A stretch of DNA of 64,000 nucleotides from Rhizobium sp. ASV20 (GTDB lineage Bacteria > Pseudomonadota > Alphaproteobacteria > Rhizobiales > Rhizobiaceae): NCBI RefSeq assembly GCF_016429015.1, contig NZ_JAELTU010000015.1, forward strand, positions 1 through 64,000. Direction: 5' to 3'. The translations under genes were made by a program, and so were the position numbers. A model generated the notes under the pieces. The model saw only the letters and a list, made by a program, of their open reading frames with translations, made no database searches and was not told the origin of the DNA. Below are positions 17,067 through 27,282 of the stretch, one piece after another (the first letter of the stretch is position 1; the number at the start of each line of letters is the position of its first letter).

Positions 17067-17897
17067 CTATTCCGCCGGATGCGGGGTCACTCGCGTTCCG
17101 ACCGTACGGCGCTTGCGGCCGCTGCCGAGAAAATATCTGAGCACTCGGAAATAGAGACTATAGGGCAAGAACTTCATCAACTTCGCCCGATAGACCATCC
17201 GCTTCGGGAAACTGATGTCGAAGGCTGACGATTTCAGTCCTGCGGCGATCGCGTCGGCCGCCTGCTGCGCCGATACCATATCCGGCATCTTGAACGTGTT
17301 CTGCGCCGTCAGCGGCGTATCGACATAACCTGGCGTGACGAGCTGGACATGGATACCCATGCGGTCGAGTTCGAATTTCAGGCTCTCGGCCATATTGATG
17401 AGGGCAGCCTTGCTGGCCCCGTAGGCCGCCGTACCCGGCAGGCCGCAATAACCAGCCAAGGAGGATACGAACGCGATCTGGCCGTAGCCTCTTGCCCGCA
17501 TATGACGCACTGCCGGAATGAGACAGTTGACCACGCCATGAAGATTGACAGCGAAACTGCGTTCGAACACTTCGTGATTGAGATCCTCCCCCCGCGCCGG
17601 CAGATAGATGCCGGCATTCAGAACCACCAGAGCAACAGGGCCGTGCTGATACTCTATGGCGGCAACGGTGTGTTCCATATCCTCGGGATTGGTGACATCT
17701 CCGTCGAGAACGACGATGCTGCCGGCAAATGCGCTCGCCTCGGCTTGCAGCGCCAGGAGCTTGTCATGACTGCGCGCCGTAACCGCAACCTTGTAGCCTT
17801 CTTCGGCCAGCTTCAGCGCGAGCGCGCGGCCGATACCGGAACTGGCGCCGGTGATCCAGACGACTCCGTGTTCAGGGCGTGCGATGAACGGGCTCAT
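17067..17897 (-). CDS. Short-chain dehydrogenase/reductase (SDR)
   Basis: A 276-residue classical SDR. The cofactor loop TGASSGIG lies near the N terminus, followed by NAG (LNAGIYLPA), catalytic Ser in FVSSLAG and YxxxK in AAYGASKAALINMAESLKFEL. The C-terminal tail is basic (GSGRKRRTVGTRV) with a hydrophobic stretch, hinting at membrane association. The substrate is unknown. It converges on phrB with a 2-bp gap; GGAGAAGAGCC precedes the ATG. Confidence 0.87.
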   Translation of the reverse strand: MSPFIARPEHGVVWITGASSGIGRALALKLAEEGYKVAVTARSHDKLLALQAEASAFAGSIVVLDGDVTNPEDMEHTVAAIEYQHGPVALVVLNAGIYLPARGEDLNHEVFERSFAVNLHGVVNCLIPAVRHMRARGYGQIAFVSSLAGYCGLPGTAAYGASKAALINMAESLKFELDRMGIHVQLVTPGYVDTPLTAQNTFKMPDMVSAQQAADAIAAGLKSSAFDISFPKRMVYRAKLMKFLPYSLYFRVLRYFLGSGRKRRTVGTRVTPHPAE

Positions 17898-18191
17898 GGC
17901 TCTTCTCCTTGGCTGGCGGCCGCCTCCATCAAACGCTTAAACCGCGGCCGTCCGTGGCACTTTAGAACTAACGCATCATTGTGGCCGCTTTCGGCCAGTT
18001 TGGTGGCTTGGCGAGGAAAACAATGTCACCGATCAGAGACGGAGCTATCCCGGAAAAACTAAGGGCGATGATCGCTGCCAAGTCGAATTTTGCGGCGCGA
18101 ACAAAGAGTGAGGAACAGAATTTCTTGCCTATGCAGCCTTGTGAAGGGAAAAGACCGTTCTTACAGTAGTTGCGAACAGAAGGCAGATTCC

Positions 18192-19232
18192 ATGAGCGTC
18201 CATCCGTCCGTCCTCGAAGCAATTGGCAATACGCCGTTGATCAAGCTCAAGGGCGCCTCCGAGGCGACGGGCTCGACCATTCTCGGGAAGGCTGAGTTTT
18301 TGAATCCAGGCCAATCGGTCAAGGACCGAGCTGCGCTTTACATCATCCGCGATGCCGAGAAGAAAGGCCTGCTGAGGCCCGGCGGCGTTATCGTCGAAGG
18401 TACGGCTGGCAATACCGGCATTGGCCTGACGCTGGTTGCCAAGGCGCTCGGCTATCGCACTGTCATCGTCATTCCAGAGACCCAGAGCCAGGAAAAGAAG
18501 GACGCGCTGAAGCTGCTCGGCGCCGAACTGGTTGAGGTTCCGGCCGTTCCCTACAAGAACCCGAACAACTATGTGAAGGTTTCCGGCCGTCTTGCCGAAC
18601 AGCTGGCAAAGACCGAGCCGAACGGCGCGATCTGGGCCAATCAGTTCGATAATGTCGCCAACCGTCAAGCGCATATCGAGACGACGGCCAGGGAAATCTG
18701 GGCCGACACGAACGGCAAGGTCGACGGCTTCATCTGCTCGGTGGGCTCCGGCGGCACGCTGGCAGGCGTCGCAATGGGCCTGCATGCCTTCAACAAGGAC
18801 ATCAAGATCGGCATTGCCGATCCGGAAGGCGCCGCGCTCTACGAGTTCTATAAGAACGGCGAGCTGAAATCCTCCGGCTCCTCGATCACCGAGGGCATCG
18901 GCCAGGGCCGCATCACGGCGAACCTGGAAGGCTTTACGCCCGATTACACCTATCAGATCACCGATGCGGAAGCGCTTCCCTATGTCTTCGATCTGGTTGA
19001 GCATGAGGGGCTATGCCTGGGCGGCTCGACAGCCATCAATATCGCCGGCGCCGTCCGCCTCGCCAGGGATCTCGGTCCTGGACATACCATCGTGACCATC
19101 CTGTGCGATTACGGCAATCGCTATCAGTCCAAGCTATTCAACCGCGACTTCCTGAAGTCCAAGGGCTTGCCGTTGCCGGCCTATCTCGAAAAGCGGACGG
19201 ACATAGCCGTCCCATACGAAACAACAGCGTGA
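18192..19232 (+). CDS. cysK: Cysteine synthase A (O-acetylserine sulfhydrylase)
   Basis: A 346-residue PLP enzyme that makes cysteine from O-acetylserine and sulfide. It shows NTPLIKLK, the PLP lysine in SVKDRAA (Lys44), the substrate loop EGTAGNTGIGL, and the PLP phosphate loop VGSGGTLAG. The ATG at 18192 was chosen because the sequence from MSVHPSVLEAIGNTPLI aligns with the family, whereas the upstream extension is not protein-like. It leads a four-gene + strand unit with alaX (4-bp gap), sseA and a GNAT gene. Confidence 0.9.
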   Translation: MSVHPSVLEAIGNTPLIKLKGASEATGSTILGKAEFLNPGQSVKDRAALYIIRDAEKKGLLRPGGVIVEGTAGNTGIGLTLVAKALGYRTVIVIPETQSQEKKDALKLLGAELVEVPAVPYKNPNNYVKVSGRLAEQLAKTEPNGAIWANQFDNVANRQAHIETTAREIWADTNGKVDGFICSVGSGGTLAGVAMGLHAFNKDIKIGIADPEGAALYEFYKNGELKSSGSSITEGIGQGRITANLEGFTPDYTYQITDAEALPYVFDLVEHEGLCLGGSTAINIAGAVRLARDLGPGHTIVTILCDYGNRYQSKLFNRDFLKSKGLPLPAYLEKRTDIAVPYETTA

Positions 19233-19236
19233 TCAA

Positions 19237-19974
19237 ATGACCGTCAATGCCCTCTATCGTGACGATTTCTATCTCTCGACCGCCGAAGCAGTCGTAACCG
19301 CGATCCACGAAGACGGGGGCATCGAGCTCGATCAGACCTGTTTCTACGCCACCTCGGGCGGGCAGCCGGGCGACACCGGTTTTCTGGAGCGTGGTGACGG
19401 CTCCAGGATCATGCTCGGCCAGACGAAGCACGGCCCGATCAAGGACATCATCATCCATGTGCCACTCGAGGGCCAACCATTGCCCATCGTCGGCGAGAAG
19501 TTGGTGCTGCACGTCGATTGGCCGCGCCGCTACAAGCTGATGCGCATGCACACCGCCTGCCACCTGCTCTCGGTGGTTTGCTCCTATCCGATTACCGGTG
19601 CGGCGGTCGGCGAAGAGGAAAGCCGCGTCGATTTTGACATGAGCGAGACGATCGACAAGGACGAAGTGACCGAAAAGATGATGGCGCTGGTCAACGAGAA
19701 CCACCCCATTTTCGTTCGCTGGATCACCGACGAGGAACTGATTGCCAATCCGGGCATTGTCAAATCCAAGAATGTGCGCCCGCCGATGGGCCTCGGCCGC
19801 GTGAGCCTCGTCTGCATCGGCGAGGATTCGGCCGTCGACAGCCAGCCCTGCGGCGGCACGCATGTGTCCGAGACGCAGGAGGTCGGCGCGATCTACATCG
19901 CCAAGATCGAGAAGAAGGGCAAGGAAAACCGCCGCTTCCGCATTCGCTTCGGCGCGCCGGCCGACGAAAGCTAG
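19237..19974 (+). CDS. alaX: Alanyl-tRNA editing protein AlaX
   Basis: A 245-residue stand-alone relative of the AlaRS editing domain, which hydrolyses mischarged Ser- or Gly-tRNA(Ala). The zinc-binding motifs are present: HTACH in the first half and SQPCGGTHVS in the second. The N-terminal part (FYATSGGQPGDTGFL) is the tRNA-synthetase class II (alanine) second additional domain. It follows cysK by 4 bp, so co-transcription is likely, linking amino-acid synthesis with mischarging control. Confidence 0.9.
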   Translation: MTVNALYRDDFYLSTAEAVVTAIHEDGGIELDQTCFYATSGGQPGDTGFLERGDGSRIMLGQTKHGPIKDIIIHVPLEGQPLPIVGEKLVLHVDWPRRYKLMRMHTACHLLSVVCSYPITGAAVGEEESRVDFDMSETIDKDEVTEKMMALVNENHPIFVRWITDEELIANPGIVKSKNVRPPMGLGRVSLVCIGEDSAVDSQPCGGTHVSETQEVGAIYIAKIEKKGKENRRFRIRFGAPADES

Positions 19975-20038
19975 GCGAGCGAACGCCTATATCCATACCC
20001 CCGATAACAACACCAAGAGACATAGCAGGGAGATCATC

Positions 20039-20896
20039 ATGGCAGCGGACAAGAGCCGTTTCGTCGTATCCGCCGACTGGCTGCAAGGCGAGCTGGGTGC
20101 AAAGGACCTGCGCATCCTCGACGCGTCCTTCTATCTTCCGGCGCAGAAGCGCAATGCCGACGCCGAATATGCCAGTGGCCATATTCCAGGCGCCATCCGC
20201 TTCGATCAGGATAAGATAGCCGATCATTCGACCAATCTCGCGCATATGGTTCCCTCGCCCGAATTCTTCGCGGCGGAGGTCGGCAAGCTCGGTATCAGCG
20301 AAACGGACCGCATCGTCGTCTATGATGGTCCGGGCTTGTTTGCCTCGCCGCGCGTCTGGTGGCTGTTTCACATCGTCATGGGTGCACCGAACGTCTACGT
20401 CCTCGATGGTGGCCTGGATGGCTGGAAGGCCGAAGGACGACCGCTGGAAACGGCGCTCCCAGCCTTCGAAGCCGCAACATTCAAGCCGAAGTTCAACGGC
20501 AGCCGCGTCGTCGCTCTCGATGAGATGCGCGGCATTGTCGACAGCAGCTCATCGCAGATCGCCGATGCCCGCGGCGCCGGCCGCTTTGCTGCAACCGAAC
20601 CGGAGCCGCGCGAAGGCATGCGTTCCGGCCATATGCCGGGTGCAAGGAGCCTGCCATCGGGCGTCTTCGCGACGAACGGCAAATTCAAGTCCCTGCCTGA
20701 GCTGCGCGAGACGATCGAAAAAGCGGGTATCGATCTCGAAAAGCCTGTCGTGACGACCTGCGGCTCCGGGATTACCGCCGCGATCATCACGCTGGCGCTC
20801 GAATCTCTCGGCCATGGCAGCAACAGGCTGTATGATGGCTCCTGGTCGGAATGGGGTAGCCGCGCGGATACCCCCATCGTCACCGGTCAAGATTGA
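20039..20896 (+). CDS. sseA: 3-Mercaptopyruvate sulfurtransferase
   Basis: A 285-residue tandem-rhodanese protein. The inactive N-terminal rhodanese ends in DGGLDGWKAEGRPLE. The C-terminal one carries the active-site loop CGSGITA (Cys241), the signature of mercaptopyruvate rather than thiosulfate sulfurtransferases. It transfers sulfur from 3-mercaptopyruvate to thiols or cyanide. The ATG at 20039 follows AGGGAGATCATC. The reading frame stays open upstream, but that part overlaps alaX. It lies 64 bp after alaX in the cysteine-related unit. Confidence 0.92.
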   Translation: MAADKSRFVVSADWLQGELGAKDLRILDASFYLPAQKRNADAEYASGHIPGAIRFDQDKIADHSTNLAHMVPSPEFFAAEVGKLGISETDRIVVYDGPGLFASPRVWWLFHIVMGAPNVYVLDGGLDGWKAEGRPLETALPAFEAATFKPKFNGSRVVALDEMRGIVDSSSSQIADARGAGRFAATEPEPREGMRSGHMPGARSLPSGVFATNGKFKSLPELRETIEKAGIDLEKPVVTTCGSGITAAIITLALESLGHGSNRLYDGSWSEWGSRADTPIVTGQD

Positions 20897-21465
20897 GCAT
20901 CAAGATCGTGAAAACACCTTCGTCGATCAAGGTTCACATCACCCGTCTGGAAATGACCGCACCGCCCAAGGCCAGCCTGGCGGTGCCAGTCAATATCCAG
21001 ACGGCCATCATGCGTTCGCCCGGCATTCCGCTGCCGTTCTATCGCTATCTGTATCGTCAGGTCGGCGCTCGCTGGCATTGGGTGGATCGCCTTCGCCTCT
21101 CTGATGAGGAGCTGGCGGCGGTGCTTCACGACCAGCGCAACGATATCAGCGTGCTCTACGTCAACGGCGCTCCCGCGGGCTTCTTCGAATATTTCCGCCA
21201 GGATGAGGAGACGATCGAGCTCAGCCATTTCGGCCTTATCGAGCATGCGCTCGGCCTTGGCATCGGCAAGTGGTTCCTGCTCCAGTCGCTCTATGCCATA
21301 TGGTCGCTGAACCCACAGCGCATCGTGACGACAACAAACGATCTCGATCACCCGCGAGCGCTTCAGCTCTATCAGATGTTCGGTTTTTCGCCGATTTCCA
21401 CCGGCAAGGGCATCGTCCGCCCGTTGAGCGACAAAGAGCTCCTGGAACTCGCCAAGAACGGCTAG
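20893..21465 (+). CDS. GNAT family N-acetyltransferase
   Basis: A 190-residue GNAT protein starting with TTG that overlaps the sseA stop by 4 bp, a translational-coupling arrangement. The family features are KVHITRLEMTAPP at the N terminus, FYRYLYRQVGARWHWVDR, acetyl-CoA loop GLGIGKWFLLQ, and the C-terminal TNDLDHPRALQLYQMFGFSP. The LDHPRAL motif marks a subgroup common in alphaproteobacteria whose substrate is unknown. It is the last gene of the cysK-alaX-sseA unit. Confidence 0.85.
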   Translation: MSIKIVKTPSSIKVHITRLEMTAPPKASLAVPVNIQTAIMRSPGIPLPFYRYLYRQVGARWHWVDRLRLSDEELAAVLHDQRNDISVLYVNGAPAGFFEYFRQDEETIELSHFGLIEHALGLGIGKWFLLQSLYAIWSLNPQRIVTTTNDLDHPRALQLYQMFGFSPISTGKGIVRPLSDKELLELAKNG

Positions 21466-21535
21466 AAGCAAGAAACGGGTGGTTTCTCACCTTGCGCCGA
21501 TGCATGCCATGGCATATCTCGAAAGGAGTTTTGCC

Positions 21536-22045
21536 ATGTCTTCCATCGCCTTTGCCGCCATGCCGACAGCCGATGCCGAGATCCTGTGGGGCGGCGGAGT
21601 TGATGCCTATGGCCATCAACCCGAAACCATGATCTCGGACGGCCCGGGCCATCCCTGCCGGCATTGCCTGCACAACATCAATGCCGGCGAGGAGATGTTC
21701 GTCCTTGCCTATCGTCCCTTCCCGGAACTGCAGCCCTATGCGGAGACAGGTCCGATCTTCCTGCACAAGACGCCCTGCAAGCGCTATGCAACGGAAGAAG
21801 TCCTGCCGCCGGTATTGGCGAGCAGCCGGGATTTCATCGTGCGCGGTTACGGAAAGAACGATCGCATCGTCTATGGTACGGGTGCGGTGACACCGACCGG
21901 AGACATTCCCGCCTATGCTGCTTCGCTACTGGAACGGCAAGATATTGCCTATGTCCACGTCCGTTCGGCACGCAACAATTGCTATCAGTGCCGGATCGAC
22001 AAAGTCGAGACGCCGGCACTTGCGGATGCCGGCGCCTTTATCTGA
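21536..22045 (+). CDS. DUF1203 domain protein
   Basis: A 169-residue protein of the DUF1203 family, function unknown. Recognisable parts are PCRHCLHNINAGEEMFVLAYRPF, GPIFLHKTPCKRY, the RDFIVRGYGKNDRIVYGTGAV stretch and the C-terminal YVHVRSARNNCYQCRID. Several conserved Cys/His residues could bind a metal (inference). The ATG at 21536 has a strong Shine-Dalgarno (GAAAGGAG). It converges with ald, 6 bp apart. Confidence 0.85.
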   Translation: MSSIAFAAMPTADAEILWGGGVDAYGHQPETMISDGPGHPCRHCLHNINAGEEMFVLAYRPFPELQPYAETGPIFLHKTPCKRYATEEVLPPVLASSRDFIVRGYGKNDRIVYGTGAVTPTGDIPAYAASLLERQDIAYVHVRSARNNCYQCRIDKVETPALADAGAFI

Positions 22046-22051
22046 CTGGTA

Positions 22052-23170
22052 TCAGGCTACATTGAGGATGCTTTCGGGCGCGACGGCCTCGTAACCCAAC
22101 GCTTCCGCCACCGGTTTGTTGGTGACGCGACCCTTATGAACATTCAGGCCGTTGCGGAGGTGCTTGTCTTCCGCAATGGCACGCAGGCCACGATCCGCGA
22201 GCGCGAGGCCGTAATAGATGGTGGCGTTGTTCAGCGCATGTGCCGAGGTGACGGGCACCGCGCCCGGCATGTTGGCGACACAGTAATGCACGACCCCATC
22301 GACCACATAGGTGGGGTCGGAATGCGTCGTTGCATGTGAAGTCTCGAAACAGCCGCCCTGGTCGATGGCCACGTCGACGATGACAGAGCCGTTCTTCATG
22401 CCAGACAGCATTTCGCGCGTGACCAGCTTCGGCGCGGCGGCGCCGGGGATCAGCACTGCACCGATGACGAGATCGGCGGAGAAAACTTCCTCCTCCAACG
22501 CCTGGATGCTGGAGTAACGCGTATGAACGCGGCCGTTGAAGATATCGTCGAGCTGGCGCAGGCGCGGCAACGAGCGATCGAGGATGCTGACATCGGCGCC
22601 GAGCCCTGCCGCCATCTTGGCCGCATGCAAGCCGACAACGCCGCCGCCGATGATCGTCACCTTGGCCGGCAGCACGCCAGGCACGCCGCCAAGCAGGATA
22701 CCGAGGCCGCCATTGGCCTTCTGCAACGCCGTGGCGCCCGCCTGGATGGACAAGCGACCGGCAACCTCGGACATCGGCGCCAGAAGCGGCAAGCCGCCGC
22801 GCTCGTCAGTCACCGTTTCGTAGGCGACGGCGGTCACACCGGAGGCAAGCAGGCCCTTGGTCTGTTCCGGATCGGGTGCGAGATGCAGGTAGGTGTAGAG
22901 AAGCTGGCCTTCACGGAGCTGCGCCCACTCCGAGGGCTGCGGCTCCTTGACTTTCACGATCATGTCGCACTTCTCGAAAATATCCTTGGCGCTCGCGGCG
23001 ATCTTAGCGCCGGCAGCGGCATAGGCGTGATCGTCGGCGCCGATGCCGGCACCGGCTTTCGTTTCCACCCAGACCTCGTGGCCATGGGCGACATATTCAC
23101 GAACAGACGCCGGTGTCAGGCCGACGCGATATTCATGGTTCTTGATTTCCTTGGGGCAACCAACGCGCAT
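22052..23170 (-). CDS. ald: Alanine dehydrogenase
   Basis: A 372-residue NAD-dependent enzyme that interconverts L-alanine and pyruvate plus ammonia. It starts MRVGCPKEIKNHEYRVGLTP, with the substrate-binding Lys/Arg region VKVKEPQPSEW and the Rossmann loop IIGGGVVGLHAAKMA, and ends near the GLNVHKGRVTNKPVAEALG stretch. The ATG at 23170 follows CGAGGAGGAG; the in-frame extension upstream covers the divergent promoter and was rejected. It is divergent from an Lrp/AsnC regulator with a 150-bp shared control region. Confidence 0.94.
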   Translation of the reverse strand: MRVGCPKEIKNHEYRVGLTPASVREYVAHGHEVWVETKAGAGIGADDHAYAAAGAKIAASAKDIFEKCDMIVKVKEPQPSEWAQLREGQLLYTYLHLAPDPEQTKGLLASGVTAVAYETVTDERGGLPLLAPMSEVAGRLSIQAGATALQKANGGLGILLGGVPGVLPAKVTIIGGGVVGLHAAKMAAGLGADVSILDRSLPRLRQLDDIFNGRVHTRYSSIQALEEEVFSADLVIGAVLIPGAAAPKLVTREMLSGMKNGSVIVDVAIDQGGCFETSHATTHSDPTYVVDGVVHYCVANMPGAVPVTSAHALNNATIYYGLALADRGLRAIAEDKHLRNGLNVHKGRVTNKPVAEALGYEAVAPESILNVA

Positions 23171-23245
23171 TTCACTCCTCCTCGAATGCTTCTGCGTCTT
23201 ATCTTCTCCGATGGAAATGAGACCACCACAGCCCCGCAATGTCCT

Positions 23246-23293
23246 TGCAAAGACAATTTGCACTGCAGTCATTTTTCGTGATTTATTGCGCAA
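23246..23293. promoter_or_regulatory. Candidate AldR operators in the ald-aldR intergenic region
   Basis: A perfect inverted repeat TGCAAA-GACAA-TTTGCA (23246-23262) and a palindrome TTGCGCAA (23286-23293) lie between the divergent genes. Their position and dyad symmetry suit an Lrp-type regulator. Confidence 0.45.
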
Positions 23294-23320
23294 ACAGGAG
23301 TTTTTTCGAAAGTTCTTCGA

Positions 23321-23782
23321 ATGTCCGACCTCGACGCCATAGATCATTCGATTCTGCGGATGCTGCAGCAGAATGCGAGGATCACCAATGCGGAACTGGC
23401 CGAAAAAGTCGGCCTATCTCCCTCGGCCTGCTCGCGAAGGCTCGATATCCTCGAAAAGAGCGGCGTCATCGCCGGCTACCACGCGCATCTCTCGCAGAAG
23501 GCGCTGGACTACAAGATGATCGCCATCGTGCATATCTCGCTGTCCGGCCAGTTTGCAAAGACGCTCTCGGAATTCGAGACGGCGGTGAAACGCTGTCCGA
23601 ACGTGCTTGCCTGCTACCTCATGTCCGGCGAGTACGACTACATCCTGCGCGTCGCCGCGCGGGACCTTGAGGATTACGAGCGCATTCATCGCGACTGGCT
23701 CTCCGCCCTGCCCCATGTGGTGAAGATCAATTCGAGCTTTGCATTGCGCGAAGTCATCGAGCGGCCGAATGTCGGCCTCTGA
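23321..23782 (+). CDS. aldR: Lrp/AsnC family regulator, likely AldR
   Basis: A 153-residue Lrp/AsnC regulator. The N-terminal winged helix-turn-helix (LDAIDHSILRMLQQNARITN, then VGLSPSACSRRLDILEKSG) precedes a C-terminal RAM/ligand domain (YKMIAIVHISL, YLMSGEYDYILRVAARDLEDYERIHRDWL). Rhizobial AldR proteins are encoded divergently from ald and activate it in response to alanine; the identical arrangement here supports this role. Confidence 0.9.
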   Translation: MSDLDAIDHSILRMLQQNARITNAELAEKVGLSPSACSRRLDILEKSGVIAGYHAHLSQKALDYKMIAIVHISLSGQFAKTLSEFETAVKRCPNVLACYLMSGEYDYILRVAARDLEDYERIHRDWLSALPHVVKINSSFALREVIERPNVGL

Positions 23783-23788
23783 CCTGCG

Positions 23789-24592
23789 CTAGCGAATATC
23801 CAGCAGCAACGCACGATGATCGGAAACTTCGGGCTCGGCAACGGGATCGAAGTCGATGACCTCGATATCAGGCGTCACCAGCATGTAATCGGCAAAACGC
23901 GGCTGCTTGCGATAGTGAGACGTGCGCGTGTCGCCATGTCCCCGTGAGGTGACGAGATCGGTCAATCCCAGCTTGCCCAGTACTTCGAAGGTTTCACTGC
24001 CCGGCAGCAGGTTGAAATCGCCGCAGACGACCAGTCGGTCGCCCTCCTGTTTCACTTGTCCGATCAGATCCACCAACGCATTGGCCTGATGGTGTCGCGC
24101 TGGCGTGTCACCCTTACCTATGACGTCCCGCAGGCCGTGCATATGGGCGATGGTGATTGGATAGCCGCGATTATAGTCGAACAGGCGGATGCAATGAGCG
24201 TTGCGCGAGCGCGGATGCTCTCCCCAACCATCGGTCGAGAATTCACCATGAACGAAACCTGCCGCTTGGCCGATGACGGGATAGGTTCTGCGGACGAAGG
24301 TCGCCAGCCCGAATTCGGAGAAGAGCCGCCGGTCGCCGTCGAAGAGGTCGCCGCGCGCAAACGGGAGAAACCACCCATCATGCGCCGGCAAGGCAGCCTT
24401 CAATTCCTCGAAGAGATTAATCCGCTGCATAAGTTCGACGCCGTGATCTCTGTAGGTCAGCCAGTCTCCTTGTACACCCGGTGTCCGCCCTACTTCCTGA
24501 AGGCACAGAACATCTGCGTCGATATCGACCAAGTACCGCATCAGCGGTTCGTGCAGCAGGCCGCCCCACGCATTCAGCGAAACGATACGCAT
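23789..24592 (-). CDS. Endonuclease/exonuclease/phosphatase family protein
   Basis: A 267-residue EEP-fold phosphohydrolase. The characteristic catalytic motifs are SLNAWGG, LCLQEVG (metal Glu), VVCGDFNLLPGS (Asp/Asn) and the C-terminal VSDHRALLLDIR (catalytic Asp-His). There is no signal peptide, so it is cytoplasmic. The substrate (nucleic acid, phosphoester or sphingomyelin-like) is not predictable. It converges on aldR with a 6-bp gap. Confidence 0.85.
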   Translation of the reverse strand: MRIVSLNAWGGLLHEPLMRYLVDIDADVLCLQEVGRTPGVQGDWLTYRDHGVELMQRINLFEELKAALPAHDGWFLPFARGDLFDGDRRLFSEFGLATFVRRTYPVIGQAAGFVHGEFSTDGWGEHPRSRNAHCIRLFDYNRGYPITIAHMHGLRDVIGKGDTPARHHQANALVDLIGQVKQEGDRLVVCGDFNLLPGSETFEVLGKLGLTDLVTSRGHGDTRTSHYRKQPRFADYMLVTPDIEVIDFDPVAEPEVSDHRALLLDIR

Positions 24593-24751
24593 GTCCTGCC
24601 CTTTCGAAATTCAGATTGCGGGCCGCGATCAGACACCAAAGTCCGGTCCGAATCGGGACGGCTCGCTACAATCTTAGCGATTATCCTAAGCATCTCTCAA
24701 TGCACACCTGCTATCCAGGATGTGAAAAGATGTACGGGCTGGGATAACATC

Positions 24752-25111
24752 ATGCAGTTCTCTTCGAAATCTCTCGTGCAAGGCAATCTCAAAATCAAGA
24801 CACGAGGTTCGCCGCGCCATCACGCCCGGTTGATGGGTCAGGTTCGCTACTTCACGAAGCTTGTCGCCGGTCGTGTCGTCGATATTTCCACAAACGGGAT
24901 CGCTCTCGATCTGCAATCGCCGCTCTATGCCGCAGCCGGCAGCAAGGTTCGTGTCGAGTGCGATGATATCGGCTTGCTGGATGGCTTCGTGCGCTGGACC
25001 CACAATGGCCGCATCGGTATTGAATTCGACCGCTCGTCCAATGCATCGGCAAAGGTTGCTTCCTATTTTCGCTTTTTTCACAAGGACATAAAGCCGGTTC
25101 TGAAACGCTGA
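24752..25111 (+). CDS. PilZ domain protein
   Basis: A 119-residue single-domain protein with PilZ signature elements: an Arg-rich N-terminal segment (TRGSPRHHAR) and the DISTNGIAL motif matching (D/N)xSxxG, then DGFVRWTHNGRIGIEF. PilZ domains bind cyclic di-GMP and switch motility, exopolysaccharide or adhesion machinery. The first element is a loose match to RxxxR, so binding is likely but not certain. The open frame extends far upstream; the ATG at 24752 starts the conserved part. Confidence 0.72.
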   Translation: MQFSSKSLVQGNLKIKTRGSPRHHARLMGQVRYFTKLVAGRVVDISTNGIALDLQSPLYAAAGSKVRVECDDIGLLDGFVRWTHNGRIGIEFDRSSNASAKVASYFRFFHKDIKPVLKR

Positions 25112-25150
25112 CCAAAAGTTCGCGCTTGCGGACTCACATCCACAATAAGC

Positions 25151-25168
25151 CTGTCACATTCCTGGTGC
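25151..25168 (+). promoter_or_regulatory. Weak Pho-box-like site upstream of the phosphodiesterase gene
   Basis: CTGTCAC (25151-25157), four bases, then CTGGTGC (25162-25168). The first half is a perfect Pho half-site and the second is poor. The phosphate-scavenging gene downstream makes Pho control plausible. Confidence 0.3.
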
Positions 25169-25249
25169 ACACCTTCACAAATCGTCCTAATCTCCGCTTT
25201 CCCGAGAGATGATCGACGGACAATAGCCCTATCGTTGAAGGAGTGTTCC

Positions 25250-27238
<1,989 letters not shown>

Positions 27239-27253
27239 GCGGGTGACGATATG

Positions 27254-27280
27254 GTCCTCTCCTCCTTGCGAGGAGAGGAC
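27254..27280. terminator. Shared hairpin between cpdB and the LysR gene
   Basis: GTCCTCTCCTC (27254-27264) pairs perfectly with GAGGAGAGGAC (27270-27280) over a 5-nt loop in the convergent gap. T tracts are weak on both strands. Confidence 0.65.
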
Positions 27281-27282
27281 TA

